Made by a program: the position numbers and the translations under genes | Assembly (NCBI GenBank): GCA_031382085.1 | Contig: JANMYM010000015.1 | Location: 98,398 to 162,397, forward strand | Length of the DNA stretch: 64,000 nt | Direction: 5' to 3' | Origin: UBA964 sp031382085 | GTDB taxonomy: Bacteria > Pseudomonadota > Gammaproteobacteria > Steroidobacterales > Steroidobacteraceae | The notes under the pieces: generated by a model | The model's input: the letters and a program-made list of their open reading frames with translations, nothing else | The model's database searches: none | What the model was told of the DNA's origin: nothing | In this document: positions 26,668-37,328 of the stretch, in pieces | Numbering within the stretch: the first letter of the stretch is position 1 | Layout: each line of letters starts with the position of its first letter

Positions 26668-27576
26668 ATGCTGAGCGCCATCATTGCCGTCACCCTGACC
26701 GCGCCTGACCTACACACGACCGAAGAAGCGTACACGCGCTTTCTGGAATACAGGCTGGTCGAACGCGGTGAAGTGTCACGCGACCTCGCTGCCGCCTGGG
26801 GCGCGCCACTGGCCGAGGGCCGCAAGTTTTCACTGCTGCAGAGTGCCAGCGGCGCTGAAGTGTATCTGCGCATCGTACAAAGCCCGTCGACGCCCGGCTA
26901 CGAAGTCATGAAGACGCACGGCTGGAATGCCAACGAAATCCTCTGCCAGGACCCGGATACGCTGGCACTGCGCCTGGCCAACTCGCCGTTTCGCATCGTC
27001 GGTGCGCCACGGCCATTGGGCAGCAATTCGAAAGTGCGAGCCATGCAGGCCATTGGCCCGGCAGGTGAACTCGTATACCTGACGCGGATCCCGCCGGAAG
27101 GTGGCGTCGCGATCAAGACACCCGCGCAGTCCTTTGTCGATCGTACATTCATTGTCGTGTTAGGCGGACCCGACATGGCGGCCATGCGGGCGTTCTACGC
27201 CAATCAAATGGGCATGAAGGTGACTGACCCGTATGCGTCACCCATCAACGTCATCAACGACGCCTGGAAATTGGCCGCCGACTACGCGACACCACTGGCT
27301 TTGGTTCTGCTCAGCCCAGGTTTTGCAGTCGAACTCGACCAGTATCCACAGGCCGCCACGCCGCGGCCTGTGCGCCCTGGCGATCTGCCACCGGGCATAG
27401 CGATGATCAGTTTCGCGGCGACGGACCTCGATTCGAACACTTTGAACTGGCGCGTTCCGTTGACCGCCCGAAGGGGCGCGCCGTATGCAGGCCGGCGCAG
27501 CGGCATGTTGCAGGGCGCCGCCGGCGAATGGATTGAAGTGATCGACGCTGTAAAGCCTGCTAGGGCCGCAAACTGA
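26668..27576 (+). CDS. VOC (glyoxalase-like) family protein
   Basis: 302-aa protein with two beta-alpha-beta-beta-beta modules: residues 1-130 (AVTLTAPDLHTTEEAYTRFL) and about 155-300 (TFIVVLGGPDMAAMRAFYAN). Metal-binding residues of true glyoxalases are not clearly present, so the reaction is unknown. GGGAGAGAG lies just before the ATG. It is divergent from the GST gene (38 bp) and convergent with the substrate-binding protein gene, overlapping its end by 17 bp. Confidence 0.7.
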   Translation: MLSAIIAVTLTAPDLHTTEEAYTRFLEYRLVERGEVSRDLAAAWGAPLAEGRKFSLLQSASGAEVYLRIVQSPSTPGYEVMKTHGWNANEILCQDPDTLALRLANSPFRIVGAPRPLGSNSKVRAMQAIGPAGELVYLTRIPPEGGVAIKTPAQSFVDRTFIVVLGGPDMAAMRAFYANQMGMKVTDPYASPINVINDAWKLAADYATPLALVLLSPGFAVELDQYPQAATPRPVRPGDLPPGIAMISFAATDLDSNTLNWRVPLTARRGAPYAGRRSGMLQGAAGEWIEVIDAVKPARAAN

Positions 27577-29179
27577 AGTACCGGTTGATGTGCACACCGC
27601 GGGCGTTGTCGGTCCAGCCGACCACGCGTTTGGAAATCAATCGCCGGCTCACATAGTAGTACAGCGGTATCAGCGGCTGATCGGCAATTGCCAGCCGCTC
27701 GGCCTCGTTCATCAGCTGTGCACGTTTAACCAGATCAGCGCTCTGATCGGCCTGATCCAGCAAGGCCTCAAAGCGTGGGTTCGCATAACGCGAGACATTG
27801 ATGCCCACCGCGCGCGAATCCAGCAGTTCGAGAAACGACGCCGGGTCCTTGTCTTCGGCGTACCAGGCGGCGCGCGCGACATCGTAGTCGCCCTGCTGCT
27901 GCGCCGACTGGTGCACCTTGAGCTCCGTGCTGATGACGGTGGCCTGGATTCCGGCCGCGCGCCACATCGCCTGGATCGTGACCGCGATCTTGCGCTGCGA
28001 ATCGTTGTTGTTGACGCGCAGCGAGACGTAGAGCGGCTTGCCCACGGAGAATCCGGCCCGTGCCAGCAGCTGGCGCGCCTGCTGCAAGCGTGCGGTCATC
28101 GTCGCAGGCATTTTGCCCGGCGCCAGGCACTGCTGCGGCGTGTAATTGACGACACCAGGCGGCACCACGCAATACGCGGGCCTTTCGCCGGCGCGCAGCA
28201 CCAGGCGTGTCAGCGTGTCACGATCGATGGCAAGCGACAGGGCGCTGCGTACTCGCGGATCATTGAATGGCGCGCGCTTGGTATTTATCACGTAGTACTC
28301 GAGCCCGATCTGCTGGAACAGATGTAGTTCCTGCGGGAAGTCGCGACGCGCGTCGTCAATCTTCTCGGACGGCAGCGACACCACGATATCGAGTTCGCCG
28401 GCGCGAAATCGCGTCAACGCGGCGTTCGGGTCTTCGATCGGAATGTGATAAACGGCATCGAGTCTGACCGTCGCGGCTTCATGGAACAGAGGGTTGCGCA
28501 CCAGCTTTACATAGGCGTTAGGCCGCCATTCTGCGAGCTTGAAGGCGCCGTTAGACACGTGATTGCCCGGCTTGACCCAGTCGCGGCCGAACTTTTCTAG
28601 CACGTGGCGCGGCACTGGAAAGGCGCGGTGCACCATGATATCGGTGAAATACGGCGCGGGGTGTTCCAGCTCGATGATGACCGTGCGCGCATCCGGCGTG
28701 CGCACGCCAAGCTTGTCCACAGACATTTTTCCGGTGTTGATCGCACGGGCATTGCGAATCACGTAAAGCAGCGAGGCAGATGGCGCCGCGGTCCTGGGAT
28801 CAAAGAGGCGCTGGAAAGACCAGAGAAAGTCCTCACTGTCGAGCTTGTGACCGTCCGACCAGCGCAACCCGGGACGCAGGCGAAAGGTGTAGGTCTTGCC
28901 GTCCGCACTCATCTGCCACGATTCGGCCTGCCCCGGCACGGTGTTAGCAGACGGATCGACCGTGGTCAGACTTTGAAACAGGTCCTGCGCGAGATTGCCA
29001 TCCTGGCCGTAGACCCACAGCTGCGGGTCCAGGGTCTGCGGATCGCCCAGGCTCTGGCGCCGCAGCGCAACTTCAGCCCCCGCCGCGAACGGCATCATCA
29101 GAGCCGCCGCTGCCCACGCGAGTGTCGCCAGGAATCTGTCAGGGTTTGGCGGCAATGCGTTCGTACTCGGTGAGTTCAT
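27560..29179 (-). CDS. ABC transporter substrate-binding protein, peptide (OppA/DppA) family
   Basis: 539-aa periplasmic solute-binding protein, family 5. It has a signal peptide ending AALMMPFAAGA (about residue 34) and the signature SLGDPQTLDPQLWVYGQDGN then DLFQSLTTVD, close to OppA of enterics. TFRLRPGLRWSDGHKLDSEDF and VRSALSLAIDRDTL are also typical. Overlaps the upstream 252-codon gene by 41 bp. With the four downstream-named ABC genes it makes a full importer; the ligand is probably a peptide, but this is inferred. Confidence 0.9.
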   Translation of the reverse strand: MNSPSTNALPPNPDRFLATLAWAAAALMMPFAAGAEVALRRQSLGDPQTLDPQLWVYGQDGNLAQDLFQSLTTVDPSANTVPGQAESWQMSADGKTYTFRLRPGLRWSDGHKLDSEDFLWSFQRLFDPRTAAPSASLLYVIRNARAINTGKMSVDKLGVRTPDARTVIIELEHPAPYFTDIMVHRAFPVPRHVLEKFGRDWVKPGNHVSNGAFKLAEWRPNAYVKLVRNPLFHEAATVRLDAVYHIPIEDPNAALTRFRAGELDIVVSLPSEKIDDARRDFPQELHLFQQIGLEYYVINTKRAPFNDPRVRSALSLAIDRDTLTRLVLRAGERPAYCVVPPGVVNYTPQQCLAPGKMPATMTARLQQARQLLARAGFSVGKPLYVSLRVNNNDSQRKIAVTIQAMWRAAGIQATVISTELKVHQSAQQQGDYDVARAAWYAEDKDPASFLELLDSRAVGINVSRYANPRFEALLDQADQSADLVKRAQLMNEAERLAIADQPLIPLYYYVSRRLISKRVVGWTDNARGVHINRYFSLRP

Positions 29180-29897
29180 AACGCGTCATCATGTACCCCG
29201 TGACCCAGGCACGTAAAAACACATAGTCACCATCGTCGGTGCACCAGACGTCGTACGGCGGGTGCTTGCCCGGCTCATTGCGAGTGTCGGTTCCGTCATC
29301 GGTGGTCTCGGAGTAACGGAAATGCAACGCATCAAATGTACCTGCCGCGACGGTAATACGTTCCCGGCCTTTGAAGGCCAGTCGCACGCCCTTCGGGTGC
29401 GTCATCAACATGGGACCGGTTGCACCGCGGTGGTCGAGTGAACACATCAGGACATCCTGATAGGCGTGGTTGTTAGGACCCTGGCTGACATCGACCATGC
29501 TGGTGAGGAACGCGTCGCCCTGGATCGGATGGGTGCCAAATCCGACCAGCGGGCGATCCAGCGCGTAGCGCTGCGAAATGCGGCCCTCGGCGACTGTAAA
29601 GCCTTCGCATTCGGCCTGGTCGGCCGTGAAGCGAAACCAGCTGGAACCGATGAACTTATCGCCCACTGACAAACGCACGAAGCAGTCGCTCGGTTTCCAG
29701 TCGGCGCCGACACTCAGCGTGACATCGCGCATGACGTTCGGCGCGTCGTCGATCTCGACGTAGGCGCGCAGCGTGCGCCGGCCATCGGTGTGCCGCGTAA
29801 TGGTGAAGTATTCGCGGCCACGTTCCTGGCCCTTGCGCTCGGGTTTGTCCGAGGTGTAGTGAATTTTTCCGCGGATGCGGACATGAGGAACGGACAT
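29139..29897 (-). CDS. Conserved-looking protein of unknown function (252 aa)
   Basis: I do not recognise this family. The 252-aa product lacks a signal peptide and membrane segments, is predicted mostly beta by pattern (alternating polar and hydrophobic residues), and has phrases such as TLSVGADWKPSDCFVRLSVG and GTFDALHFRYSE. It might be a lipocalin- or DUF3108-like beta-barrel. It lies between a glutathione S-transferase gene (stop abuts its start) and the substrate-binding protein gene, inside the ABC importer unit, so a role in handling the imported compound is plausible. Confidence 0.6.
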   Translation of the reverse strand: MSVPHVRIRGKIHYTSDKPERKGQERGREYFTITRHTDGRRTLRAYVEIDDAPNVMRDVTLSVGADWKPSDCFVRLSVGDKFIGSSWFRFTADQAECEGFTVAEGRISQRYALDRPLVGFGTHPIQGDAFLTSMVDVSQGPNNHAYQDVLMCSLDHRGATGPMLMTHPKGVRLAFKGRERITVAAGTFDALHFRYSETTDDGTDTRNEPGKHPPYDVWCTDDGDYVFLRAWVTGYMMTRYELTEYERIAAKP

Positions 29898-30533
29898 TCA
29901 GGCCTCCTTGATCAGGGGTTCGCGGAACAGCTTCTTGCGCGCCATGGATTTGAACCACGCAGCTAACGCCGGCCGGCCGGCGGTGAAATCAAAACGCGCA
30001 TCGAGACCGGCTGCAGCCTGACCCACCGCGGGCATCTTTAGCTTCAGAAATTGCAATGCCCCCACGCTACGCATCTGCGCAAGGTCGAGCCGGCCGTAGC
30101 CCGGCACATCGCGCTCGATTTGGTCCAGGATTGCGATGATCTTGGACCAGCAGCGCTGGATATAGGCGGGTCGTTGCTGCTCCTGCGGCAGCCAAGACTC
30201 AATGATCACCATGACGAAGGTATCGAACAGACCATCGGCCATCCAGGCCTGGCGCAAACAGCGAAATCTCTCGATGCCTCGCGCCGGTACCAGTTTGCGG
30301 CGGCGATGCAGACTGTCGAGATACTCGTAAACGACGGGGCCGCCAGCGAGGTACTCGCCGCTGTCCAGAACCAGCGTCGGCACCTTGCCTAAAGGATTGA
30401 TCGATGGCAGCGGCGTATCGGCATCGAATGGCCTGGTTGGCACAGCCTCGATCTTGTCGCGGAGCTCCGCAAAATTAATGATCGCTTCGACCGTGTGCAC
30501 ATAACCCTTGATCGGTGTATACAAAAGTTTCAT
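29898..30533 (-). CDS. Glutathione S-transferase family protein
   Basis: 211-aa transferase. N-terminal thioredoxin-like domain with INPLGKVPTLVLDSGEYLAGGPVVYEYLD (glutathione-binding NPxGKVP and a Gly where Glu/Asp-Ser is usual) and an all-helical C-terminal domain (RQAWMADGLFDTFVMVIIES). It overlaps the end of the ABC ATPase gene by four bases and is followed directly by the 252-aa gene, so it is an integral member of the importer operon. Confidence 0.85.
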   Translation of the reverse strand: MKLLYTPIKGYVHTVEAIINFAELRDKIEAVPTRPFDADTPLPSINPLGKVPTLVLDSGEYLAGGPVVYEYLDSLHRRRKLVPARGIERFRCLRQAWMADGLFDTFVMVIIESWLPQEQQRPAYIQRCWSKIIAILDQIERDVPGYGRLDLAQMRSVGALQFLKLKMPAVGQAAAGLDARFDFTAGRPALAAWFKSMARKKLFREPLIKEA

Positions 30534-31518
30534 TCCGGTTCTCTCCAGCGCAGACAGGCAATGCTGCGATTACTATTTTCGACAATTTCCAGCTCAGGCC
30601 TTTGCTGCGCGCAGGCGTCGACGGCACGCGGGCAGCGGGTACGAAATACGCAGCCCGATGGCGGCGCCAGCGGTGATGGTAACTCCCCCGCCAGCGCGGA
30701 GCCCAGTCGTTGCGGCTGCCGGAGCGGATCGGGTATCGGGACCGACGCAAGCAGTCCGCGGGTGTAGGGATGCAATGGCGCGGCGAACAGCTCCTGCACC
30801 GTCGCCAGCTCCATCACCCTGCCAAGATACAGCACCGCGACGCGATCGCAAAGCCGTCGCACCACGGCGAGGTTGTGGCTAACAAACAATATGGTCATGT
30901 TCTGATCACGGCGCAGATCGCGCAACAGATTGATGATCTGTGCCTGGATGGACACATCAAGCGCGCTGACAGGCTCATCGCATATCAGCAGCTTGGGATT
31001 CAGCACCATCGCGCGTGCAATGCCGATGCGCTGGCACTGGCCACCGCTGAACTCATGCGGGTAGCGATTGATGTCCTCTGGGTTCAGTCCGACGCGCATC
31101 AGCATTGCAGCCACCGCAGCGCGGCGGGCTGCGCGGTCCATGTCACGCCGGTGCACGCGCAGAGGCTCCGCGACCGTTTCACCCACCGTCATGCGCGGAT
31201 CAAGACTCGCGAGCGGATCCTGGAAAATAATCTGCAGGTCGCGGCGCAGCGGCCGAATCTCACGCTCGCTCAGACGCTCGATCGACCTGCCGAGCCAGAC
31301 GACGGTACCGGAATTCGGACGTATCAGTTGCAGCACCGCGCGCGCCAGTGTTGATTTTCCGCAACCCGATTCACCGACGAGCCCCAGGGCCTCGCCGGTC
31401 TTTAGGACCAGGCTGACATCGTCGATCGCCCGCAATTGCTCTGTGCGCCCCAACCAGCGATGGCGGATCGCGAAGGCGACCGTTAGGTGCTCAATCCGCA
31501 GAAAATCTGTTGCCTCGG

Positions 31519-31522
<4 letters not shown>
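30530..31522 (-). CDS. Peptide ABC transporter ATP-binding protein (DppF/OppF type)
   Basis: 330-aa ATPase. Walker A GESGCGKST near residue 53, signature motif FSGGQCQRIGIARAMVL, Walker B LLICDEPVSALD and the C-terminal oligopeptide-transporter extension with cysteines (SGCVFRTRCPRAVDAC). It overlaps its partner ATPase gene by four bases. Together with the two permeases it energises import of the compound bound by the family 5 solute-binding protein. Confidence 0.94.
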
Positions 31523-32493
<971 letters not shown>

Positions 32494-32496
32494 GGA

Positions 32497-33360
32497 TCAA
32501 CGCTCCCGCGGGTCGAGCGCGTCGCGCAACCCGTCGCCCAACAGGTTGAAGCACACCAGCAACGACACCAAAAAAAAGCCCGGCACCAGCAACATCCATA
32601 GCGCCGACTCGATTTCCTTCGCACCCTCGGTGATGAGACTGCCTAGACTCGCCGCCGGTTCCTGCACGCCAAGACCGAGGAACGACAACAGGCTCTCGAA
32701 GAGAATCATCTGCGGGATGGTCAAGGTTGCATAGACAACCACCGGGCCTAACACATTGGGCATGATATGCCTCGCCACGATCCGCGGCGTGGTGACGCCT
32801 ATGGCGCGCGCGGCTTCGATAAATTCCCGATTGCGCAACGACAAGGTCTGCCCGCGCACGATGCGCGCCATCGTCAACCAGCCGACTGCGCCAATAGCGG
32901 CGAACAATGCGAAGATGTTGGCACGATCGATGAACGTCGAGAGGATGATGACGATGAAGATATACGGCATCGAATACAGAACATCGACAAAGCGCATCAT
33001 CAGGTCGTCGACGCGTCCGCCGACAAATCCCGCGATCGCGCCGTAGGTGATGCCAATCACGAAACTGACGATAGTGGCCAGCAGTGCGATCTGCAACGAC
33101 AGCTGCACGCCGGTCATGGTGCGGACAAACAGATCCCGCCCGAGGCGGTCGGTGCCCAGCCAATGATTGTTAGGTCCACCCAGCCCGACCGTCATGTTTT
33201 CCCAGTCGAGGGTGTCGAAAGTGTGTGGACTCAGATGCGGGCCGACAAATGCGAACAGCGTCAGCAGCAGGATGAAGCACGCCGCAAACAGCGAAGCGCG
33301 ATTGCGCCGCAGCCGCAGCCACGCGTCAGCCCACAGGCCGCGTGCCGCGACTTCAGTCAT
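32497..33360 (-). CDS. Peptide ABC transporter permease (DppC/OppC type)
   Basis: 287-aa inner-membrane permease with about six helices. The N-terminal OppC segment WLRLRRNRASLFAACFILLL and GTDRLGRDLFVRTMTGVQLSL are diagnostic, followed by the EAA-type loop (FIEAARAIGVTTPRIVARHI). I use the ATG at 33360 (MTEVAARGLW), which overlaps the end of the other permease by eight bases. Confidence 0.93.
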   Translation of the reverse strand: MTEVAARGLWADAWLRLRRNRASLFAACFILLLTLFAFVGPHLSPHTFDTLDWENMTVGLGGPNNHWLGTDRLGRDLFVRTMTGVQLSLQIALLATIVSFVIGITYGAIAGFVGGRVDDLMMRFVDVLYSMPYIFIVIILSTFIDRANIFALFAAIGAVGWLTMARIVRGQTLSLRNREFIEAARAIGVTTPRIVARHIMPNVLGPVVVYATLTIPQMILFESLLSFLGLGVQEPAASLGSLITEGAKEIESALWMLLVPGFFLVSLLVCFNLLGDGLRDALDPRER

Positions 33361-34276
33361 AACGCACCCGCGGATCGAGCCAGCCATAGAGCAAGTCGGC
33401 GATCAGATTGCAGACCACGATCAGGCTGCCATAGACCACGATCATGCCCATGACCAGCGAGTAATCCCGATTGATCGCGCCCTGCACCAGGTACTTGCCC
33501 GATCCTGGCAAGCCGAATACGGTCTCCACCACCAGCGATCCCGTGACGACAAATGCGAACGCCGGACCCAGCCAGCTGACAACAGGCAGCAGTGCCGGTC
33601 GCAGAGCGTGACGCCAGATCACCAGGTACTCGGGCAGGCCTTTGGCGCGCGCCGTGCGCACGTAATTGCTGCGCAGGACCTCGAGCATGCTGCCGCGAGT
33701 CAGGCGGCCGACATAGGCAATGATGCCAAAGGACAGGGCCGCCACCGGCAAAACCAGGTAACGGATTTCGCCGCTCTCCCAGCCCGCAACTGGCAGCAAT
33801 CGCCACTGCAGGCCAAACAGGATCTGCAGCAGCGGCGCAACCACGAAATTCGGCACGGAAATGCCCAAGCCCACGATCGCCATGGTCGTGTAGTCCGCCG
33901 CCGTGTTTTGCTTCAGCGCCGCGAATGTGCCGAGCGGAACGCCGACCAGCATACCTAACAATACCGCCGACAGGCCGATGCTGAGGCTGATCGGCAATCC
34001 CTGCGCGATCAGCTCGGTGACCGAAAAATCCTTGAACTTGAACGACGGCCCGAAGTCGCCATGCGACAGGCCCTGGAGGTACCGCAGGTACTGTTTCCAG
34101 ATGGGTTGGTCCAGGCCGTAGGCGGCTTCAAGATTGGCCTTGATTTCCGGCGGCAGCGCCTGCTCTTCGTCAAAGGGACCACCCGGCGCAAGACGAATGA
34201 CAAAAAACGCGAGCGTAATGATGATGAACAGGGTCGGGATGATTCCGACGATGCGGCTGATGGCGTAGCGCAGCAT
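33353..34276 (-). CDS. Peptide ABC transporter permease (DppB/OppB type)
   Basis: 307-aa inner-membrane permease. The N-terminus RIVGIIPTLFIIITLAFFVIRLAPGGPF is the OppB hallmark. The central LPVAALSFGIIAYVGRLTRGSML and the EAA loop YVRTARAKGLPEYLVIWRHAL follow. It starts six bases after the MFS gene stop on the same strand, so transcription probably runs from the MFS gene into the importer. Confidence 0.94.
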   Translation of the reverse strand: MLRYAISRIVGIIPTLFIIITLAFFVIRLAPGGPFDEEQALPPEIKANLEAAYGLDQPIWKQYLRYLQGLSHGDFGPSFKFKDFSVTELIAQGLPISLSIGLSAVLLGMLVGVPLGTFAALKQNTAADYTTMAIVGLGISVPNFVVAPLLQILFGLQWRLLPVAGWESGEIRYLVLPVAALSFGIIAYVGRLTRGSMLEVLRSNYVRTARAKGLPEYLVIWRHALRPALLPVVSWLGPAFAFVVTGSLVVETVFGLPGSGKYLVQGAINRDYSLVMGMIVVYGSLIVVCNLIADLLYGWLDPRVRYD

Positions 34277-34282
34277 GAGGTC

Positions 34283-35518
34283 TCAGATTTTCCGCGGCCT
34301 GAGCGAGCCTGCACACAGCATCGCCAGCGCCACCAGCCCGCAGGCCAGCAGGAAGCCGTTCTGGTAATTTCCGGAACGATCCGAAAGCTCGGCCGTGATC
34401 CACGGACCCAACGCCCCGCCGCCTGCGTCCAGCACCGTGATCGCACCCATGACGCGACCTAACGAACGCGCACCGAACACATCACCGGTAACTGCCTGCA
34501 GCAGCGTGTAGTTGGCTCCCCAGCCAAGCCCGAGAATGATCGCGGCCGGTGCGATCCACGCGGCCCGCAGCGTCGTGAGCAGCAGCGCCCCACCCAGCAT
34601 CAGCGCGAGGCAGGCGATCCACACCGTCTTGCGGCCGAAACGGTCGCTGAGCCAGCCCGCCAGCACCTTGGCAGACAAGCCGGCGAGAAACAGCGGGATC
34701 AGCATCGCGGCGGCGGCCGACTGGGCCAGTCCGAGCTGCATCATGTGCAGGATCAGGTTGTTGTTGATGCCGAGAAACGCATAGAAAGTGCCGAATGCCG
34801 CGCCGCCTAACAACCAGAATTCGCGCCGGCGCAGGATCCGCCAGTAACTGAGATCCTCGCCCATGGCCCTGGCCTCGACCGCGGCCGATCCCGCACCCAG
34901 TGGCTTAAGCCCTAGCGCTGCCGGCCATTCCCGCATCAGGCCCCAGACCAGCAAGGGCAGGACCGCCAGCAACGCCAGCGTGAACAGGCTCGCGTCGCGC
35001 CAGCCATAGGAACTGATAAGCGCCGTGAATATCAAGGGCATGAAACCATTGCCGAAACTGGTGCCGGCTAACACGATGCCGATCGCGAGTCCACGCGATG
35101 CCACGAACCAGCGCGAAACGGCCACCATGCACATCGCCATCCCTGCGCCGCCGAGGCCCAGCCCCATCCAGCCGCGCGACCAGTAATAGTCCTGGATGCT
35201 GTCGACATGCCCTAACGCATGGAAACCCCAGAGCAGAGACGCGACGCCAACCAGCATGACCCTGCGATAGCCGTAGCGATCCGTGAGCGCACCGGCCACC
35301 ACCGTGATCGACGACGTCACCCCGAGCTGAATCGCATCACCGATCTTGATCGCACCCCGGGTCACGCCCAATTGGGCTATCAGGGCCGGATCGAATGCAG
35401 CGATAGCCCCGACTGTCAGGCCATTGGTGACCAGGATGATGATGAACGCGGCAGGCACGATTGCCCACCAGCCGTAATAGATACCACCCGGCGCAGACGG
35501 TGCTGCAGCGATGTTCAC
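34283..35518 (-). CDS. MFS transporter
   Basis: 411-aa major facilitator with twelve hydrophobic segments. The loop between helices 2 and 3 reads GALTDRYGYRRVMLVG (the GxxxDRxGRR motif), and the corresponding motif in the second half is GWLSDRFGRKTVWIAC. It resembles monocarboxylate/oxalate-type porters by its IYYGWWAIVPAAF start. Substrate unknown. It overlaps the HapK-like gene by four bases and precedes the ABC importer genes. Confidence 0.87.
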   Translation of the reverse strand: MNIAAAPSAPGGIYYGWWAIVPAAFIIILVTNGLTVGAIAAFDPALIAQLGVTRGAIKIGDAIQLGVTSSITVVAGALTDRYGYRRVMLVGVASLLWGFHALGHVDSIQDYYWSRGWMGLGLGGAGMAMCMVAVSRWFVASRGLAIGIVLAGTSFGNGFMPLIFTALISSYGWRDASLFTLALLAVLPLLVWGLMREWPAALGLKPLGAGSAAVEARAMGEDLSYWRILRRREFWLLGGAAFGTFYAFLGINNNLILHMMQLGLAQSAAAAMLIPLFLAGLSAKVLAGWLSDRFGRKTVWIACLALMLGGALLLTTLRAAWIAPAAIILGLGWGANYTLLQAVTGDVFGARSLGRVMGAITVLDAGGGALGPWITAELSDRSGNYQNGFLLACGLVALAMLCAGSLRPRKI

Positions 35519-35820
35519 AGCGACTGAGTCACTATGAACTGCGGGCTGTCCGCCATGGTTGCAAATGTGCTAACAATCTTCTGCATGGTGGGCGACTGCA
35601 CATCCATGCCCAGCTGTTCCAGGCTCTTGAGGCGCAGGATTTCGATGTACTGATAAGGGCTGGCGCCACCGCCCATCAGTCCCTGGCATTTCAGGACTTC
35701 AAAGCTGGCCACCGACGGCAGGCGATTCACCTCCGGCAGGTCCAGCTCGCGCGCGAATTTTTCGTAGTCAGCCACGGCTACGCCGGGTTTCAGGTTAAAA
35801 AATACAACCACGGTGGTCAT
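35515..35820 (-). CDS. RedY-like protein HapK family (dimeric alpha-beta barrel)
   Basis: 101-aa small cytoplasmic protein. The pattern NLKPGVAVADYEKFARELDLP, LPSVASFEVLKCQGLMGGG and SPYQYIEILRL matches the RedY/HapK family (small ferredoxin-like barrels first noted in prodiginine-type gene clusters). Its biochemical role is not known. AGGAAG lies six bases upstream of the ATG. It is the first gene of the presumed unit with the MFS and ABC genes and is divergent from the rhodanese gene. Confidence 0.8.
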   Translation of the reverse strand: MTTVVVFFNLKPGVAVADYEKFARELDLPEVNRLPSVASFEVLKCQGLMGGGASPYQYIEILRLKSLEQLGMDVQSPTMQKIVSTFATMADSPQFIVTQSL

Positions 35821-35907
35821 AGCTACTTCCTGTCGGTATTGTCCTGTCGTCGGGCTGGCAGTCTAGGAAGGCAGGCCCGTGTCCTGCAAGCAGCAACGGA
35901 GCCACTC

Positions 35908-36765
35908 ATGTCCTCAACCTGGCTGATCAGCACCGATGAACTCGCCCACAGCCTCGCGAACCCCCGCCTGCGCCTGTTCGACACCCATGTGTTTCTGACG
36001 CCGAAACAGGGCGGCGGCTACGAGGTGCAATCGGGCCAGGAGTCCTGGCGGCAATCGCATATCCCCGGCGCGAGTTTCATCGACGTGCAGGCGGACCTGT
36101 CCGATCCGGATCACAGGCTACGCTACATGATGCCGCCGGATGACTTTTTCGTCGCGGCCATGTCGCGGCTCGGTGTCGGAGCAGATCATCAGGTGGTGCT
36201 CTACAACCGCGGCGCTACGTGGTGGGCAACTCGGGTGTTTTTCATGCTGCGCACGCACGGCTTCGATGCGGTGCGGGTACTCGATGGTGGTTTCGACAAG
36301 TGGCAGCAGGAAGGCCGGCCACTGCAGAGCGGCGCCACCTGGTATCCGCCCGCGATTTTCAGGAGTGGCGTGCGCCGCCGGATCTTTGTCGGCAAAGAGC
36401 AAGTGCTGGAGGCGGTGCGTAGCGGCGGGCAGCTGCTGGTCAACGCGCTGGCGCCGGAAATCTTCTCCGGCAGGATCTTGAGCTACGGCCGGCCGGGCCG
36501 CATCGCCGGCAGTTGCAGTGTTCCCGCCAGGGATCTGCTGGATCCGGTGACCCAGGCCTTCCTGCCTGCGGAACAATTGCGCGCCAGGCTCGGCGCCGCT
36601 GGTTTGTTAGGCGAAAAACCGGTGATCAGCTACTGCGGCGGGGGCATATCCGCCACCACCGATGCCTTCGCGCTACTGATGTTAGGGCGCGAAGATGTGA
36701 CGATTTACGACGCGTCAATGAATGAATGGGGACCTGATCCGACGCTGCCGATGGAAACCGGCTGA
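35908..36765 (+). CDS. sseA: Thiosulfate/3-mercaptopyruvate sulfurtransferase (tandem rhodanese)
   Basis: 285-aa sulfurtransferase with two rhodanese domains. The N-terminal, inactive one runs to about residue 130 (HIPGASFIDVQADLSDP, RVLDGGFDKWQQEGRP). The C-terminal one has the active Cys in VISYCGGGISATTDAFALLM (near residue 236). The loop CGGGIS is close to the CGSGVT of mercaptopyruvate-type enzymes. GGAG is six bases before the ATG at 35908. Convergent with the next gene, nine bases apart. Confidence 0.92.
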   Translation: MSSTWLISTDELAHSLANPRLRLFDTHVFLTPKQGGGYEVQSGQESWRQSHIPGASFIDVQADLSDPDHRLRYMMPPDDFFVAAMSRLGVGADHQVVLYNRGATWWATRVFFMLRTHGFDAVRVLDGGFDKWQQEGRPLQSGATWYPPAIFRSGVRRRIFVGKEQVLEAVRSGGQLLVNALAPEIFSGRILSYGRPGRIAGSCSVPARDLLDPVTQAFLPAEQLRARLGAAGLLGEKPVISYCGGGISATTDAFALLMLGREDVTIYDASMNEWGPDPTLPMETG

Positions 36766-36774
36766 CCCGCCCTT

Positions 36775-37311
36775 TCAAAACGCGAAAGTGAATCCGAGAC
36801 GCGAGCGCACGTTGCGTTTTTCGAGGTCGTCGCCCTCGACCTCATCGTTTTCACTGACATCCAGATTGCGATTGGTTTCGTTACGCAGAATCACCAGCAT
36901 GTCAGTCGTCTGGTCAATGGCGAACGGAAACTCATGCCAGGTGCCAATGTGCATCATGAAGCCCGCCTGGCCGTCAAAGAATATTGCCCGCACGTCGGCC
37001 GGGTCTGGAGCTGAGCTTGGGGTTGGCGCACCTAACACCATGACAAAAGGCCGACCACCGAGCGACACAAAGGTCTGGGTATGCTTGAAATGGCGTTCCA
37101 TCCACACGACTTCGCAGGGCCGGGGATGAACTCGCGCGACCGACAGGCAAGTGTCGGCGTCCGATACGAAACGATCCTGTGCCCAGAGCTCGACCGCATC
37201 GCCATAAAAAACGCCGGTCCTGGGTACGCGCGCCGGATCGGCGGCCACCAGAGTTCCATAGGGCGCCACAGACTTGGGCGTAGCTGATTCAACAGGAAGC
37301 CGCCGGATCAT
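36775..37311 (-). CDS. Ureidoglycolate lyase-like protein (AllA family)
   Basis: 178-aa beta-rich protein. The pattern TPKSVAPYGTLV at the N-terminus, VVWMERHFKHTQTFVSLGGR and AIFFDGQAGFMMHIGTWHEF match the AllA cupin-like family, with the GTWH histidine preserved. Purine-degradation genes are absent nearby, so the true substrate may differ. I choose the ATG at 37311 (MIRRLPVESATPK). A longer frame to 37416 would cross into the divergent gene. Confidence 0.75.
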   Translation of the reverse strand: MIRRLPVESATPKSVAPYGTLVAADPARVPRTGVFYGDAVELWAQDRFVSDADTCLSVARVHPRPCEVVWMERHFKHTQTFVSLGGRPFVMVLGAPTPSSAPDPADVRAIFFDGQAGFMMHIGTWHEFPFAIDQTTDMLVILRNETNRNLDVSENDEVEGDDLEKRNVRSRLGFTFAF

Positions 37312-37328
37312 TGTTGTACTGTACCAGC

